Position numbers and translations under genes: made by a program. A stretch of DNA of 33,643 nt from Amoebophrya sp. AT5.2 (Eukaryota > Sar > Dinophyceae > Syndiniales > Amoebophryaceae). The stretch spans positions 1-33,643 of the forward strand of contig RXOD01003978.1 of the NCBI GenBank assembly GCA_005223375.1, read 5' to 3'. The first letter of the stretch is position 1. Each line of letters opens with the position of its first letter. Below are positions 1-10,359 of this stretch, piece by piece. The notes under the pieces are model-generated. The model was not told where the DNA came from. It worked only from the letters and a program-made list of their open reading frames with translations, and made no database searches.

Positions 1-1
1 C

Positions 2-3000
2 TTACCCGATCCCACCCACGACCGTACTTTTCCGCTGGTGGAGGAGCAAAGAATCGAGGACCTCGCGCCCGGGACGTTCCGGAACTACTGCTCGGGCAAA
101 GCTACAGAAAGCCAAAGCGGTCCGAATCGCTGCCATGTGCTGACGCGGGCGGTGGTTTTGGGCCGTGTGGTGCCCCTTTCGCGCGATGAGTGTGTTAGAC
201 ACGACTGCCACCCGAAACCGATAGCGCTTCCCGTGTACGACGGTGGACGCAATGTGGCTTCGAGAACTGCGTGGGCAGTGTATGACGATGTGTTCCTGGA
301 GGACGACCCAGCAGAGTATGTCGCGGAAGATGGAGGCGAAAACGGCGACGAAGTGTCGCGGACGACCGGCACGACATCGAGCAAGATCGAGGTGCTTTTG
401 CGCGCGGATGGCGTATTCGCTCCGTTTATCTACGGCGTGTTGCTCCTTTACACGCTGGCGTCGACGTTCGTTGCCTTGGTGGCATTCTTCTACCTGTCTG
501 ACCGCGCCGTTTTTCACGAGATCGAGGAGGAGGAAAAATTCCGAAAGAAGCTGCTCGACACGATCCTTCTCTACGAGGACACGGACCCCCTCGACCGAAA
601 GCGGTTTTACCGGCTTTCGCAGGTTTGGCTGCGGCTCTTCAGCTTTCTTTTCAAGAAAGTGTTCCGTCTGAACGGCAAGACCGTGCACCTGATGCTTCGC
701 AACATCCTGGGCTGGAACGGAAGTCACAACTTGACAGTGGGCGACGTTTGGTACGGATTGAAACTCGTCGCGGGCGAGCGATTCGGAGGCCGATTGCCAG
801 TGTGCTACAAAACACCGGGCGTATTGCTGGATGCGGACAAAGATTTAGAGGAGATTGACTTCTTGCAAACCTATATCCAGTACGCGTGGATCGCCTACGG
901 CATCGACAAGTTCGACCCTCGAGTACAATCAGAGCTCGAGGACGAAAAGCTACACCAAGGAGTTGCCGACGCGGAAGAAACTCCTGGCGCGGTCGAAGGA
1001 AAAACTAATGCCGACTTGCCCGCGCAACTGTATGAGGAGGACGTACCGATCCCGCGAGAAAAAACGAAGAGGAGTAGTCGCGGATGTTTTCCGGACAGTC
1101 AGCAGCTATGTGGCGCGGGGAGCTGCATGACAAGCGAGCGCGGTCGCACGCTGCGAAAGAAAAAGAAGCGGGTGGCGGAAAAAATGAGAGAGTCCCAGGA
1201 CAAACAAATAGAGCAAGCAGCGTTGGGAAATGACTGCTCGGACCAGGTCGAGGACGTTCGTTGTGGAGACCACGGGGAACAGGAAGTCGGCTCAGGTGAA
1301 CGTGAAGCCAAGCCGCTCCCGCAGAACAACAAGGATGAGGATGCTATGCGTAGTGGTATGGGTACGGGCATGCCCGCTTGCCGATCTGGCTCGTTCTCGT
1401 TTTGTCACCGCTTCGAGCGCAGTAAATCCGCAGCTTCAGGATCCAGAACGTTGACCGCGACCGGCTGCTCAAGGTCCTCGCGCTCTGGTCGCTTTGATAA
1501 GATTCTTTTTCGCGGCGGCGGCCGCGGCGGAGAGTCCTCCATCGCGCAGAGGAAAGACAGTTGGACCAAGAAGAGCAGCGACTTTGCTCTCCAGCGGTCT
1601 GGTAGCGCTGCCACCCGCACGCAGAGCCTTCAAAAGACGAACTCCATCTCGCGCTCACTGCAACGCTCGCTGTCCACTCGTCGCAAGCTTCCTAACCCGA
1701 GAAACAGTCGGCAGTTCTTCAACCTCGAGCGCATCTGGAATCGACTTCGTAGGCACCAGAATGTGGAGGACAGTGACCACGCAAAAAACGACTCCGAGGA
1801 CGGCAGTGGTGGAACGGAGAGAGGCTTCGATCACTTCGGCAGATTTTCGCACGAACGAATCACGCGTATGCACTCCGCGCGTGATTCTATTTCTTCGAGT
1901 ATTGCCGATGTGGCCCGCGAAACGGACACTGACTCTCAGGAGGACCTCCACATTGGCGAACAGGCTCGACGCAGCTTCCAGGGCTGCGTTGCCGAAGCGG
2001 CCGCTCCAGTCTTCACTGTGCGGCACAATCGGCATGCCAGTCGTGGAAGCGAGATTGAAAACGAGGGCCCCCAGCACGTCGCGGGAAACTTCCTGATCGA
2101 AGTCGCTACCGCTAGTGATCGAACCCGAACGCGAACCCAAGGTCGACCTTTCCCTGCACAAATAAGTAGGACACGGCGGAGGCGGAGCAGCAAACTCACC
2201 GTCCGCAGCAGCCAGAACCACAGCCGCCGCAGCGGAGCGGCAGCGGGGCACCGTGGGGACAACCAGCGTCAGCTTGACGAGCACGAACAGCGCGAGCAGG
2301 ATGCTCTGTTGAAGCGGGCCATCGTGGGATATCGAAAGCTGCTGAAGATCCGCGAGAAGAGATTGCAGAGGCGCTATCCATCAACTATGCACGAGCTTGA
2401 CGAAGAGGGTCAAAAGAAGCGTCAGCCATCGGTGCCGACGATTTTGAACTACCTGCTTGGTAGACCACCCGAGAAACTGGTGGGCGTGGGCGGAGGAGTG
2501 GTTGAAGCAGATGCAGAAAAAGATGAAAATATAGCCGAGCGTACTAGTGCTTCCGCGGTAACACGTACTAAGGACAAACTCGACGAAACGCCAACCACCG
2601 TGGTTACGCAGGAAACTGCAAGCCCTAGCGTGGCCACACAGGCAGGGGAAGGGACGACAAGAACCACAGGAGAGTCGCCCGGCGCACCTGACGGTCCTCG
2701 TGCCAGGGAGACATGCTTTGCCTTTGGCAAGATCTATCAGGATCAGGCCGAGCTGCAGAAAGAAAGCGCGTCGTCAATGCAGCCGACCCTTCTTGTGGAC
2801 GTCAGTGATGCGGCCGAAGGCTGTGCGAGCGCTCTTGACGACGTCGGAGATGACATAGTCGAGGAACTCAAGCCCCGATGTCCACCGGAACAATCGTGCC
2901 TGGGTGCGACCATGAGCACCACTAGTAGCCCCAGTTGTCCAGCAACGTCGCCACTACACCACGACAGCAGTACTAGCAGTCTGCTCGGCGCGGGCACGGG

Positions 3001-6000
3001 CTCGTCGGTCACGACGGGTACTGATACAACTCTGGAGACGCGGCCGACGGCAACGGCATGCGACGAGAGCGAGGTCCTGCTCAGTGCGAGCGAGAAGCGT
3101 TCGCTTGCTTCTCAGTCCATTTCCTGCTCCGCTACCCTTGAAGATCAGCAAGAAAGTAGAAGCGCCAGCCATGTTGTGGCGACTAGAAGCACCTCCATCA
3201 CCCTAACGGACGCCGGTCAATTGCGCACACTTGGGACGCGCTTTCATTTTCGCAAGAAACTGGTTGACATGCAGCAGCCTGGTGGTGGTCCCGGTGGTGC
3301 CACGTTTTCGTCGCTGGCCATGGCACGCTGGCACGCAGCCATCGGGGCTGTCGTTTGGCGTCGGGCGCAGCTAGCGAGACGCGCCGAGAAGGCGGGACGC
3401 CGGGCCTCAACTGCCGAGCCGGGACAATCCGTGACACCGGGCGAAATAAAGAAGCCGCTTTCATCTGATGAGGTAGTACCTCTGCACGCGGAGCAGACGC
3501 TTCATGACGTCGAACAGGATTGTCTAGTACCGATCTCACCTTCGACTTCGTCGCTGCAAGCGTCATTACCAGCGGATGCGAGTGCAGGTCATTCAGCGAG
3601 TGTGTGCTTGTCCGGAGCCCAAACCCCGGCCGCTACTTCGTATGCAAGTCTTTCCCCGCGATGTGATCGAGATGGGATGGGAAGTCTTGGAACCACGCCG
3701 TCTCTAAACTCAGTGTCGCGGACGACCCCCTCGGAAAATCATGGCAATGACTCGGGGCCCCCAAGACGAAGCGATGAAACGAAAGATCGAGAAGATGCCG
3801 ATCCATTAGCCCAGCAAGGACAGGCCAGCCATACCCAACAAGAGCGGATGGATGAGGTGGATGGTCAACAACGCTCTCCTCGGGATGAAAAGAAACGACA
3901 GGAAACCGACCCCGACACTCCCGATACCATCGAACTTCTTCACGCGACCGCGCAGGCTATCGGGGGCGAACACTGTGTCAGCTACGCGGCTCTGGATCAT
4001 TTCAGTTCCGCACTTGTGATCGCGTTTCGCGGCACCGCTGCAACTCAGGACGCTGCAACGATGGCGAGCTACCACCCCAAGAAACTCTCCGAGGACGGGC
4101 CCGAGGACGAGATGGTGAACGGTTCTTTCCTTGACTGCGCGGAGTATGCCCTAAGGGAGATCAGCTACATCATCGACGAACTCATTAACGCCGGCGCCAT
4201 CGCGGGCGATCCGTGTCCGTCGCCAAACAAAAAGAGCGGCGACCTGGTGCCTGGGAGCAGCAGCAGGTCAGCGACAGAAACAAAAGATGACGGTCCGGAT
4301 ACCTACTGCTATCCACCCGAGAATCTTCCGGACCCCACTTGTTCCGCGGGCGAAGAAAGCAACGATGAGCATTCGGATGCAGCAGAGGAGGACGAGTTCG
4401 GTTTTCTGCATGAGGCGCAAGCGTCGACACCGGTAAACAAGTCGTTCTGTGCTAGCACGAAAATCAACTTCATGGACGATGAAGGTGAAACTCACGACTA
4501 CGACGGCGCGCCGGGATCGTCGGGGGGTTTAGATCGTGCGCCTTCGTTCGCCACTTCGCAGCAGATTCGGTCCATCGCGGACGTCGTGTTCGAACTCATT
4601 AACAGAAAAAGGGGCTTGGGGCAGGTGGCGGGGCATGGTAGTAACACGAACGCGCCGTCGGGCTCGGGCGCGACCACCTTCACGTCCGCACAGCGCCTGG
4701 GCCCGGCTGAGGTAGCTGCTAGAACATGTCACCACGACCAGCGCCGAACGGGTGGTGCTGATGGCCAAAACAAGAAGACTGCGTCCATGCCGCGAATAAG
4801 CGTTTTTGGCTCGTCCGCGAACGCGAGCGGATCAACATCGCTCTCAGCCGGAGGATCTTCTATGACAGCCTCTGGATCTACTTCGTCCCAGCAGTCTCAG
4901 CAGCTCCTTCGTCGTCCCACGTACAAGGTCGTGGTCACTGGGCATTCTCTGGGGGCTGGCGTGGCTTGTGTTTTCGGCCTTCTGCTGTCTCGGCGGTACC
5001 CCTGGCTCAAAGATTGCCATCAGCTCCGCTGCCTCCTCGTGGCGCCACCGGCCTTTGCCTGTTCCGCGAAACTCGCGGAGGAGTCGGAGAGGTTCATGCT
5101 CACGATTGTGAACGGGTGCGACGTGATCCCGCGGCTCACCGTCGAGGGCTGCATTGCGTACCGCAATTACTACCTCTCGGTGCTCGCGAAGGCCAAAATG
5201 AGCAAATACGACGTCAACATGATCACGAAGGAGGACGGGAAGGCGCTCCCCCTCGCGTTACCTCCCCGGCTTTGCAGCGCTCTCCACGATCTCCTCCACG
5301 TTTGCAACACGGCACGCTGGAACAAGACGTCGCCGTACAACATCTTCCACAGCGCCCAGGTGGCGAAACTCGCTGGACTGGCAACCGAGGACGAGCTTCA
5401 GGTTGCGGCGCTCGCGTTGAAACGCCGTGTGAAGAAGAACCGGAGCAAGTTCCGGGCACTGCACCGGATAGTTTTCAACCAGAACGAGCGTGCCTACTAC
5501 AAAATCCAGCCGCGAGCCCTCGGCGTTGTGCTGCGAAAGGGTCGGCGGGGCGTGCTGCTGACGTTTCCGGAGATGCCAACTGTGCACAACAAAGTGTACG
5601 TGACTTACCGGGACATACTCCGATACTTCGAAGAGGTGGAGGGTGGGGGTGGTGATCGAGATGCCGCGCCGCAGGGCCACAATAAACTCCGATCCGCAAC
5701 AGTAACTGAGGAGCCCAACGAGGACCACGGCCAGGATACGGACACCACGGCCGGCTCGAACTACGAGCGACGTAACGCTGGCCAGATGGCGTCGAGCTTG
5801 AAGCTGAGCAAGGCGAGCGGAAGCATCGGAGGCGCAGACATTCAGCTGCTCCAGTCTACAGGCGAAAGCGCAGCATCTTCTTCGGCATCGCCGTACGAAC
5901 CCAACCCCATGTATGAAGGCTTTGGATATGCAGCGGAGTTCTCGCCAAAAATCAACTGTGACGGTCAGGAGCAGAAGTATGGCCCGTTTTCTTCCTGCTC

Positions 6001-7165
6001 CGCGGCCTGTACTAGTTCGCTCGGCGATCAGCCGTGGTCAAACTTGCAGCCGTCGCTGAGCCTGGAAGCTTCGCTCGGGGTCGTCGGGCGCCACGGCGAG
6101 ACGGGGCTGCCCATGCCGTACGAAAAGAATTCGGGCGGTGCAAAGGACGACGTCGATAGCGCAGCGCCGATGAGCGTGCGTCCGTCCGCCCAGCGAGCGA
6201 GCCTCAAACCGACACGAAAAAGCACAGGTCAGCAGCAGTTCCAAAAGAGCATGACAATACACTCTCGGTCTGCAAGAGTTGAATTGGTTGAGGGAATCGA
6301 CCTCGCGGACGTCTTTCTCGAAATGTATGTACCAGAGCGCACCCCGGGAAGGATCCTGCACTTCCGCAAGCGGAAAACAGAAGCCGAGGAAAAGCGCATC
6401 GCTGAGGTGATCGCAAACGATTTTTCGGGAATTATGGAGGAGCTGTGCCTGAAAGCGCCAGAAGAGCGGCAAATAACGCAAAATCGGGATCCGGATCGCG
6501 CCGGCGCAAATGCTGAGGATGCCGAGGCAAGGCAACCGTTGCTACCGGGAAGTAGAGCACCTTTTGCTTCTTCCGGTTCGCGGCGTGGGTCCTCCAGCTC
6601 TGCGATGATCGATGCCTCTTCCTGGTCAACCCGAGTTTTGCCTCCGCCGTCGGCCACCGCAATTTGGTCGTGGATTGCGAGTTATCGTAGGTCCAGCCTG
6701 GTACGGGCGCGAGTCGAGCGTCGCGCGCGCGAAAACGGGCTGGTGCACGGTCACACCAGCAGTGCCCCCGCGGCACTCTCGCCGGAGGAGTTCCATCATA
6801 ACGGTAACACCCGACGAGGTACCCGAGACGACTCCGAGTGTCGCGAACGCAGCGGCTGGCATAAACATAGCTGTAGTTCCGGTACGGATCTGGGTGTAAC
6901 CCAGCGCTTGCGCAGCAGCGACCAGCTCCATCAAGGAGTCCCCCATTGCGCGAGACGGCTCTCTGGGTTCTACTCTGATTCCGAGGCAAACACGGAGGAC
7001 TGCTATGCGGCGCAACTGCGGGGCCACTTGCCACAATACGATGCGGTGTGGGTCCCGGCGGCGGAGCTCCGCTACTTTTGGCCAACGACAAATGAGTGTT
7101 ACATCGATCACTGCCAGCGCGGGAACGAGATTGCGATGCAGCAGGTGCTGCAAGAGTTCTATTAA
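2..7165 (+). CDS. Diacylglycerol lipase-like class 3 lipase, 5' partial
   Basis: The frame is open from the window edge with no start, so the N-terminus is missing; residue numbers here count from base 38. A hydrophobic segment lies near residues 127-158. The pattern IQYAWIAYG (about 280-288) matches the segment that precedes the catalytic core in diacylglycerol lipases. FRGT (1330-1333) is the oxyanion strand. GHSLGAG carries the nucleophile Ser1637, and GCDVIPR gives the likely acid Asp1695. His2108 in GRILHF and His2358 near the C-terminus are the two candidates for the third triad member. The family cleaves sn-1 acyl chains of diacylglycerol at membranes. The protein is several times longer than animal DAGLs (roughly 670-1,040 residues) because a Ser/Arg/Glu-rich stretch of about 1,000 residues separates YG from FRGT, and a further insert lies between FRGT and GHSLG. 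No intron is needed. The lipase class is firm; DAGL rather than another class 3 lipase is likely. Confidence 0.86.
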   Translation, partial: LPDPTHDRTFPLVEEQRIEDLAPGTFRNYCSGKATESQSGPNRCHVLTRAVVLGRVVPLSRDECVRHDCHPKPIALPVYDGGRNVASRTAWAVYDDVFLEDDPAEYVAEDGGENGDEVSRTTGTTSSKIEVLLRADGVFAPFIYGVLLLYTLASTFVALVAFFYLSDRAVFHEIEEEEKFRKKLLDTILLYEDTDPLDRKRFYRLSQVWLRLFSFLFKKVFRLNGKTVHLMLRNILGWNGSHNLTVGDVWYGLKLVAGERFGGRLPVCYKTPGVLLDADKDLEEIDFLQTYIQYAWIAYGIDKFDPRVQSELEDEKLHQGVADAEETPGAVEGKTNADLPAQLYEEDVPIPREKTKRSSRGCFPDSQQLCGAGSCMTSERGRTLRKKKKRVAEKMRESQDKQIEQAALGNDCSDQVEDVRCGDHGEQEVGSGEREAKPLPQNNKDEDAMRSGMGTGMPACRSGSFSFCHRFERSKSAASGSRTLTATGCSRSSRSGRFDKILFRGGGRGGESSIAQRKDSWTKKSSDFALQRSGSAATRTQSLQKTNSISRSLQRSLSTRRKLPNPRNSRQFFNLERIWNRLRRHQNVEDSDHAKNDSEDGSGGTERGFDHFGRFSHERITRMHSARDSISSSIADVARETDTDSQEDLHIGEQARRSFQGCVAEAAAPVFTVRHNRHASRGSEIENEGPQHVAGNFLIEVATASDRTRTRTQGRPFPAQISRTRRRRSSKLTVRSSQNHSRRSGAAAGHRGDNQRQLDEHEQREQDALLKRAIVGYRKLLKIREKRLQRRYPSTMHELDEEGQKKRQPSVPTILNYLLGRPPEKLVGVGGGVVEADAEKDENIAERTSASAVTRTKDKLDETPTTVVTQETASPSVATQAGEGTTRTTGESPGAPDGPRARETCFAFGKIYQDQAELQKESASSMQPTLLVDVSDAAEGCASALDDVGDDIVEELKPRCPPEQSCLGATMSTTSSPSCPATSPLHHDSSTSSLLGAGTGSSVTTGTDTTLETRPTATACDESEVLLSASEKRSLASQSISCSATLEDQQESRSASHVVATRSTSITLTDAGQLRTLGTRFHFRKKLVDMQQPGGGPGGATFSSLAMARWHAAIGAVVWRRAQLARRAEKAGRRASTAEPGQSVTPGEIKKPLSSDEVVPLHAEQTLHDVEQDCLVPISPSTSSLQASLPADASAGHSASVCLSGAQTPAATSYASLSPRCDRDGMGSLGTTPSLNSVSRTTPSENHGNDSGPPRRSDETKDREDADPLAQQGQASHTQQERMDEVDGQQRSPRDEKKRQETDPDTPDTIELLHATAQAIGGEHCVSYAALDHFSSALVIAFRGTAATQDAATMASYHPKKLSEDGPEDEMVNGSFLDCAEYALREISYIIDELINAGAIAGDPCPSPNKKSGDLVPGSSSRSATETKDDGPDTYCYPPENLPDPTCSAGEESNDEHSDAAEEDEFGFLHEAQASTPVNKSFCASTKINFMDDEGETHDYDGAPGSSGGLDRAPSFATSQQIRSIADVVFELINRKRGLGQVAGHGSNTNAPSGSGATTFTSAQRLGPAEVAARTCHHDQRRTGGADGQNKKTASMPRISVFGSSANASGSTSLSAGGSSMTASGSTSSQQSQQLLRRPTYKVVVTGHSLGAGVACVFGLLLSRRYPWLKDCHQLRCLLVAPPAFACSAKLAEESERFMLTIVNGCDVIPRLTVEGCIAYRNYYLSVLAKAKMSKYDVNMITKEDGKALPLALPPRLCSALHDLLHVCNTARWNKTSPYNIFHSAQVAKLAGLATEDELQVAALALKRRVKKNRSKFRALHRIVFNQNERAYYKIQPRALGVVLRKGRRGVLLTFPEMPTVHNKVYVTYRDILRYFEEVEGGGGDRDAAPQGHNKLRSATVTEEPNEDHGQDTDTTAGSNYERRNAGQMASSLKLSKASGSIGGADIQLLQSTGESAASSSASPYEPNPMYEGFGYAAEFSPKINCDGQEQKYGPFSSCSAACTSSLGDQPWSNLQPSLSLEASLGVVGRHGETGLPMPYEKNSGGAKDDVDSAAPMSVRPSAQRASLKPTRKSTGQQQFQKSMTIHSRSARVELVEGIDLADVFLEMYVPERTPGRILHFRKRKTEAEEKRIAEVIANDFSGIMEELCLKAPEERQITQNRDPDRAGANAEDAEARQPLLPGSRAPFASSGSRRGSSSSAMIDASSWSTRVLPPPSATAIWSWIASYRRSSLVRARVERRARENGLVHGHTSSAPAALSPEEFHHNGNTRRGTRDDSECRERSGWHKHSCSSGTDLGVTQRLRSSDQLHQGVPHCARRLSGFYSDSEANTEDCYAAQLRGHLPQYDAVWVPAAELRYFWPTTNECYIDHCQRGNEIAMQQVLQEFY

Positions 7166-7720
7166 GGTAAGCTAAACGTAAACCTAAAGACGCCGACGCG
7201 ATGAGCCAGCTGTTTCTTCGTTTGGCTTTGGTCGACGATTTTGCATGGTGGACGTGTGTAGTTGATTCGTTTATGCTGCTGCTGCTTTTCCTAGCCCCAT
7301 TTCTAAGGTAGGATCGACGACGGCATCGTTTCCGATCAACGTTCTCGACATGAAAAATGAAACATCAAAAACCTCTGTACGGCTGATCCTTTGCGCCTGA
7401 CTCTTCTCGCTGAGCGCGAATTCTGTAAAAACGCAAGCGAAAGATGAACAAGCACGAGCCACGCCGAGCAAACAGACTGTTGAATGTGAGGCCGCTGCGT
7501 GGCTGCTACCACATGGAAATGAGTGTTGTTCTTGTTCTGCTTCAAACAGCTGTAATTAAACCAGCTCTTTTTGCGTCTTGCAAGGACGCTGCCAGCTTCT
7601 ACTTTATATCCCTCTGCTCAGCACCAGGATGAAGCATGGGTGTGGAAGCTTCGTGGTTCATCATCATCGTCCTGTTGCTGACGTCAATCGTATCTCGTGA
7701 CTTCTACCGCGCTTTTGTGA
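7166..7720. other. Intergenic spacer
   Basis: AT-richer than the flanking genes. It holds only short frames without coding character on either strand. It probably contains the 3' end of the lipase transcript and the upstream region of the kinase gene. No TATA box or AATAAA signal stands out. Confidence 0.6.
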
Positions 7721-7736
7721 CTTCTTCCTTCCGCAG
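7721..7736 (+). promoter_or_regulatory. Putative splice acceptor (trans-splice or 5'UTR intron)
   Basis: A pure pyrimidine run, CTTCTTCCTTCC, followed by GCAG and then AATC, 80 nt before the ATG of the dihydroxyacetone kinase. No exon is evident upstream, so a spliced-leader acceptor is the simplest reading; a 5'UTR intron remains possible. Confidence 0.5.
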
Positions 7737-7816
7737 AATCTAATTTAAAAGAGAACATTGGCACCAAAAGCGGAACTACAACAAGTGGTGAATCTGAATC
7801 GGATCGACTACCGAAG

Positions 7817-10064
7817 ATGCGTGACGAGCCTCCGATGATGGATGACACGGGGTCTCCCGTTGGCAGGCGGCACCCCAAGCGGTTTGTGAACGAGGAGGAG
7901 GGCGGCCTCGTCAAGGACGCTATCGACGGCCTCGTGGCGGTGAATGCGGCCTACCTCACACGCTTCAGGTACACAGACGGAACCAAGGTGATCGTTCGCA
8001 AGGACTGGACCAAGCAGAAGGTCGCTCTGATCAGCGGCGGCGGGGCCGGCCACGAACCGGCGCACGCAGGATTCGTGGGGAAGGGCTTGCTCACGGCCGC
8101 AGTGTCCGGAGAAATATTCGCGTCGCCGACGGTACTAGGTAGAAAAAGTTGTGCAAGTGGCTTTAAAGTCGAACTTTAACTTTATCTGCTTGATTTTCTG
8201 TGACGAGACCACGCATCACATTCGTTCACAGCGCTCACAACCACAACCACAGGTCGACGCCGTTCTCTCCGCGATTGTCGCCGTCACCGGCCCGAAAGGC
8301 TGCCTCCTCATCGTGAAGAACTATACCGGGGACCGACTCAATTTCGGCCTTGCCGCGGAGCGCGCGAAGACTGAGTACGGTCTTCGCGTTCGCATGGTGG
8401 TGGTCGCCGATGACGTCGCGGTTCGCGACGAGATCGACGCGAGCCTCCAGAGCAGCGTGGGGCCGGGGGCTGTCGACGGCGCTACTGCCAACAGTGTCGC
8501 GTCATCGAGCGGCGCGACAGGAGGCGGGGGGACCACGAAAACCTACAACAACCTGAAATTTTCCCGTGCACGGGGGCTCGCGGGCACGCTGCTCGTGCAC
8601 AAGGTTGCCGGTGCCGCGGCGGAGGACGGCCAAATGCTGGATACCGTCTTTCAGGAAGCGCAGCAGATCGCTTCCGCGGTAAAATCGATGGGCGTGTCGA
8701 TGTCCACGTGCACGCACCCGTTTTCCTCCGAGGGCCGCTCGCTCGGCGACAACAAGATGGAGCTTGGGTTGGGCATTCATGGCGAGCCCGGGCTGCGAAA
8801 GATGGACGTTTTGCCCGTCGCGGAAATCGTGGGCATCGTGATCGACGAGGTTATGGCGGCGCTGGACCCCTCGTGTCCGGAGGAATCGAGCGAGGAAACC
8901 GCGGAGTTCTCACGGGGGGATGCCGGAAATAACGGGACAAAGGGCAAGCAGCAAACAAAGCCAGCGATCGCGGTGCTTCTGAACAACCTAGGGGGGGTGC
9001 CGGCGCTGGAAATGCAGACTATCGCGCACGAGGTGTTGAAGAATCTCGGGCGCAGGCAGATCTTGACGGTCGGTCCCGCGGCCTTGATGACTTCGCTGGA
9101 AATGAACGGATTTTCGCTGTCGCTTGCGGTGTGCGACGAAAAGATGGTGCAGCGCCTGAATGCCGAGGTGGCTGGCTTTACGGCGTGGCCGGGCGTGGTG
9201 GCCGGCGGCAGCATATATTTTCGGGAACTCGACCCGATATACCTGCAAGGCGACGACGACGTCGTTCTCGGCGGTCCGGGGGACGGGACCGATCTGGGTG
9301 GCATGCCCCCCCTGTACTCGACGCTCGCGTCAGACGCAGCCGCGCAGGCGCAAGCGGACGAGCCCGACGACGAGAGTCAGGAGGCCACTGCCGAGCGCTT
9401 GGCGCAGCCGCTGCCCGACGACGGGCTCGCGGCGCTGAGAGTCGTTCGAGCTGTGTGCGAGATGCTCGTTGAGAACAAAGAGTCCCTGAACGAGATGGAT
9501 TCTCTGGTGGGGGATGGCGATACGGGCACGCAAATGGCCTTCGGCGCGAACGCGGTGCTCGCCGCAATCGGGCAAAACCGTCTGCACGTCACGCCCTACT
9601 GGAAATTGTGCGACGGCTTGTCGAAGCTGCTGCGGAAGAACATGGGCGGTAGCAGCGGGGTTCTCCTCAGCATCCTCTTCGCGGCTATGAGCGGGGGCTT
9701 GAAGGAATTCGAGCGGGAAAACCAACATCAAAACGCGGCGAATGCAAAGAACAAGGGGCCGAAGCCGAAACTGATGTTTGCCTTCCAGAAAGCGACGAAG
9801 ACGATGAGCGAAATCGGAGGGGCGAAGGAGGGGGACCGCACGATGCTGGATGCGCTGCTGCCCGCAAGTCGGGTTCAGGTGGGGGACGTGCCGGAGATGC
9901 TGTTTCCCGCGGCGAAAGCGGGTGCGGAGAGTACACAGAAGCTCACAACTGCGCGCGCCGGGCGGGCCCAGTACTTGAGCGGCGAGGATTTAGAGGGAAA
10001 TATGGACCCCGGGGCATTTGCAGCGATGCTGTGCTTCCAAGCGATTCAGGAAAGCATGCTCTGA
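7817..10064 (+). CDS. DAK: Dihydroxyacetone kinase (DhaK-DhaL), two exons
   Basis: Join 7817-8131 with 8253-10064 to give about 708 residues. The single-chain ATP-dependent kinase phosphorylates dihydroxyacetone (or glyceraldehyde) to the triose phosphate, normally in the cytosol. The DhaK half shows [17 protein letters not shown], the joined segment [24 protein letters not shown] and GIHGEPG, whose His281 is the residue that binds the substrate covalently. The DhaL half shows the Mg-ATP motif GDGDTGTQM (Asp526), [21 protein letters not shown] and a C-terminal DPGAFAAM. All key residues are present, so it should be active. It is longer than typical members (about 575-590) because of Gly/Ser and acidic linkers near residues 180, 330 and 480. 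The first ATG of the frame is used; it precedes the conserved segment by a short extension. Confidence 0.95.
8132..8252 (+). other. Spliceosomal intron in the dihydroxyacetone kinase gene
   Basis: 121 nt, phase 0, GT-AG. The boundaries are fixed by protein conservation: ...FASPT joins VDAVLSAI as in the family, and the frame changes across the gap. The donor is GTACTAG rather than the common GTAAG. The acceptor side is an ACAACCACAACCACAG run poor in T. Inside, TTAAAGT-CGA-ACTTTAA forms a small inverted repeat. Confidence 0.88.
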
Positions 10065-10107
10065 CTGAGAACAAGTTGTAGAATGCAAAGGCAGAGGACA
10101 AGCGGAA

Positions 10108-10191
10108 CAAATGAGCGGGTCCGTCGTGAGCGCATTTGATCCGTCACGCCGCTCACTCAAATGAGCAAAATTTCGAGTGAGCGGCGTGACG
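10108..10191. repeat. Hairpin-forming inverted repeat 3' of the kinase gene
   Basis: A perfect 17-bp inverted repeat: arm CGTCACGCCGCTCACTC at 10142-10158 and its complement at 10175-10191, separated by 16 nt. An imperfect pair, CAAATGAGCG at 10108-10117 and AGCGCATTTG at 10129-10138 (8 of 10 paired), lies just 5' of it. CAAATGAGC recurs at the start of the loop (10158). It begins 44 nt after the stop codon and could be a 3' processing signal or a miniature inverted-repeat remnant. Confidence 0.85.
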
Positions 10192-10280
10192 AGGGCAGAG
10201 CGGCGCAAAACGGCTGAAGAAAGACAGCGCCGCTGCATGCTTGTTGTAGAACGCGGCAGACCAACTACTTTCTTACGTAC

Positions 10281-10295
10281 GTGGAATTTTCACAG
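10281..10295 (+). promoter_or_regulatory. Putative splice acceptor upstream of the next gene
   Basis: GTGGAATTTTCACAG followed by AATC, 64 nt before the ATG at 10360. It resembles the signal 5' of the preceding gene in having AG|AATC, though its pyrimidine tract is short. Confidence 0.4.
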
Positions 10296-10359
10296 AATCA
10301 ATCTAAAATGAAGTAAATGAATCGGTTTGAGTTCTGAATCTGAGCACTAGCAAAAATAA

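Noticed and set aside
2..727. 241-residue minus-strand frame opposite the lipase
   Set aside because: It lies fully opposite the + frame that carries the lipase motifs and shows the Arg/His-rich composition of antisense shadow frames in GC-rich genes.
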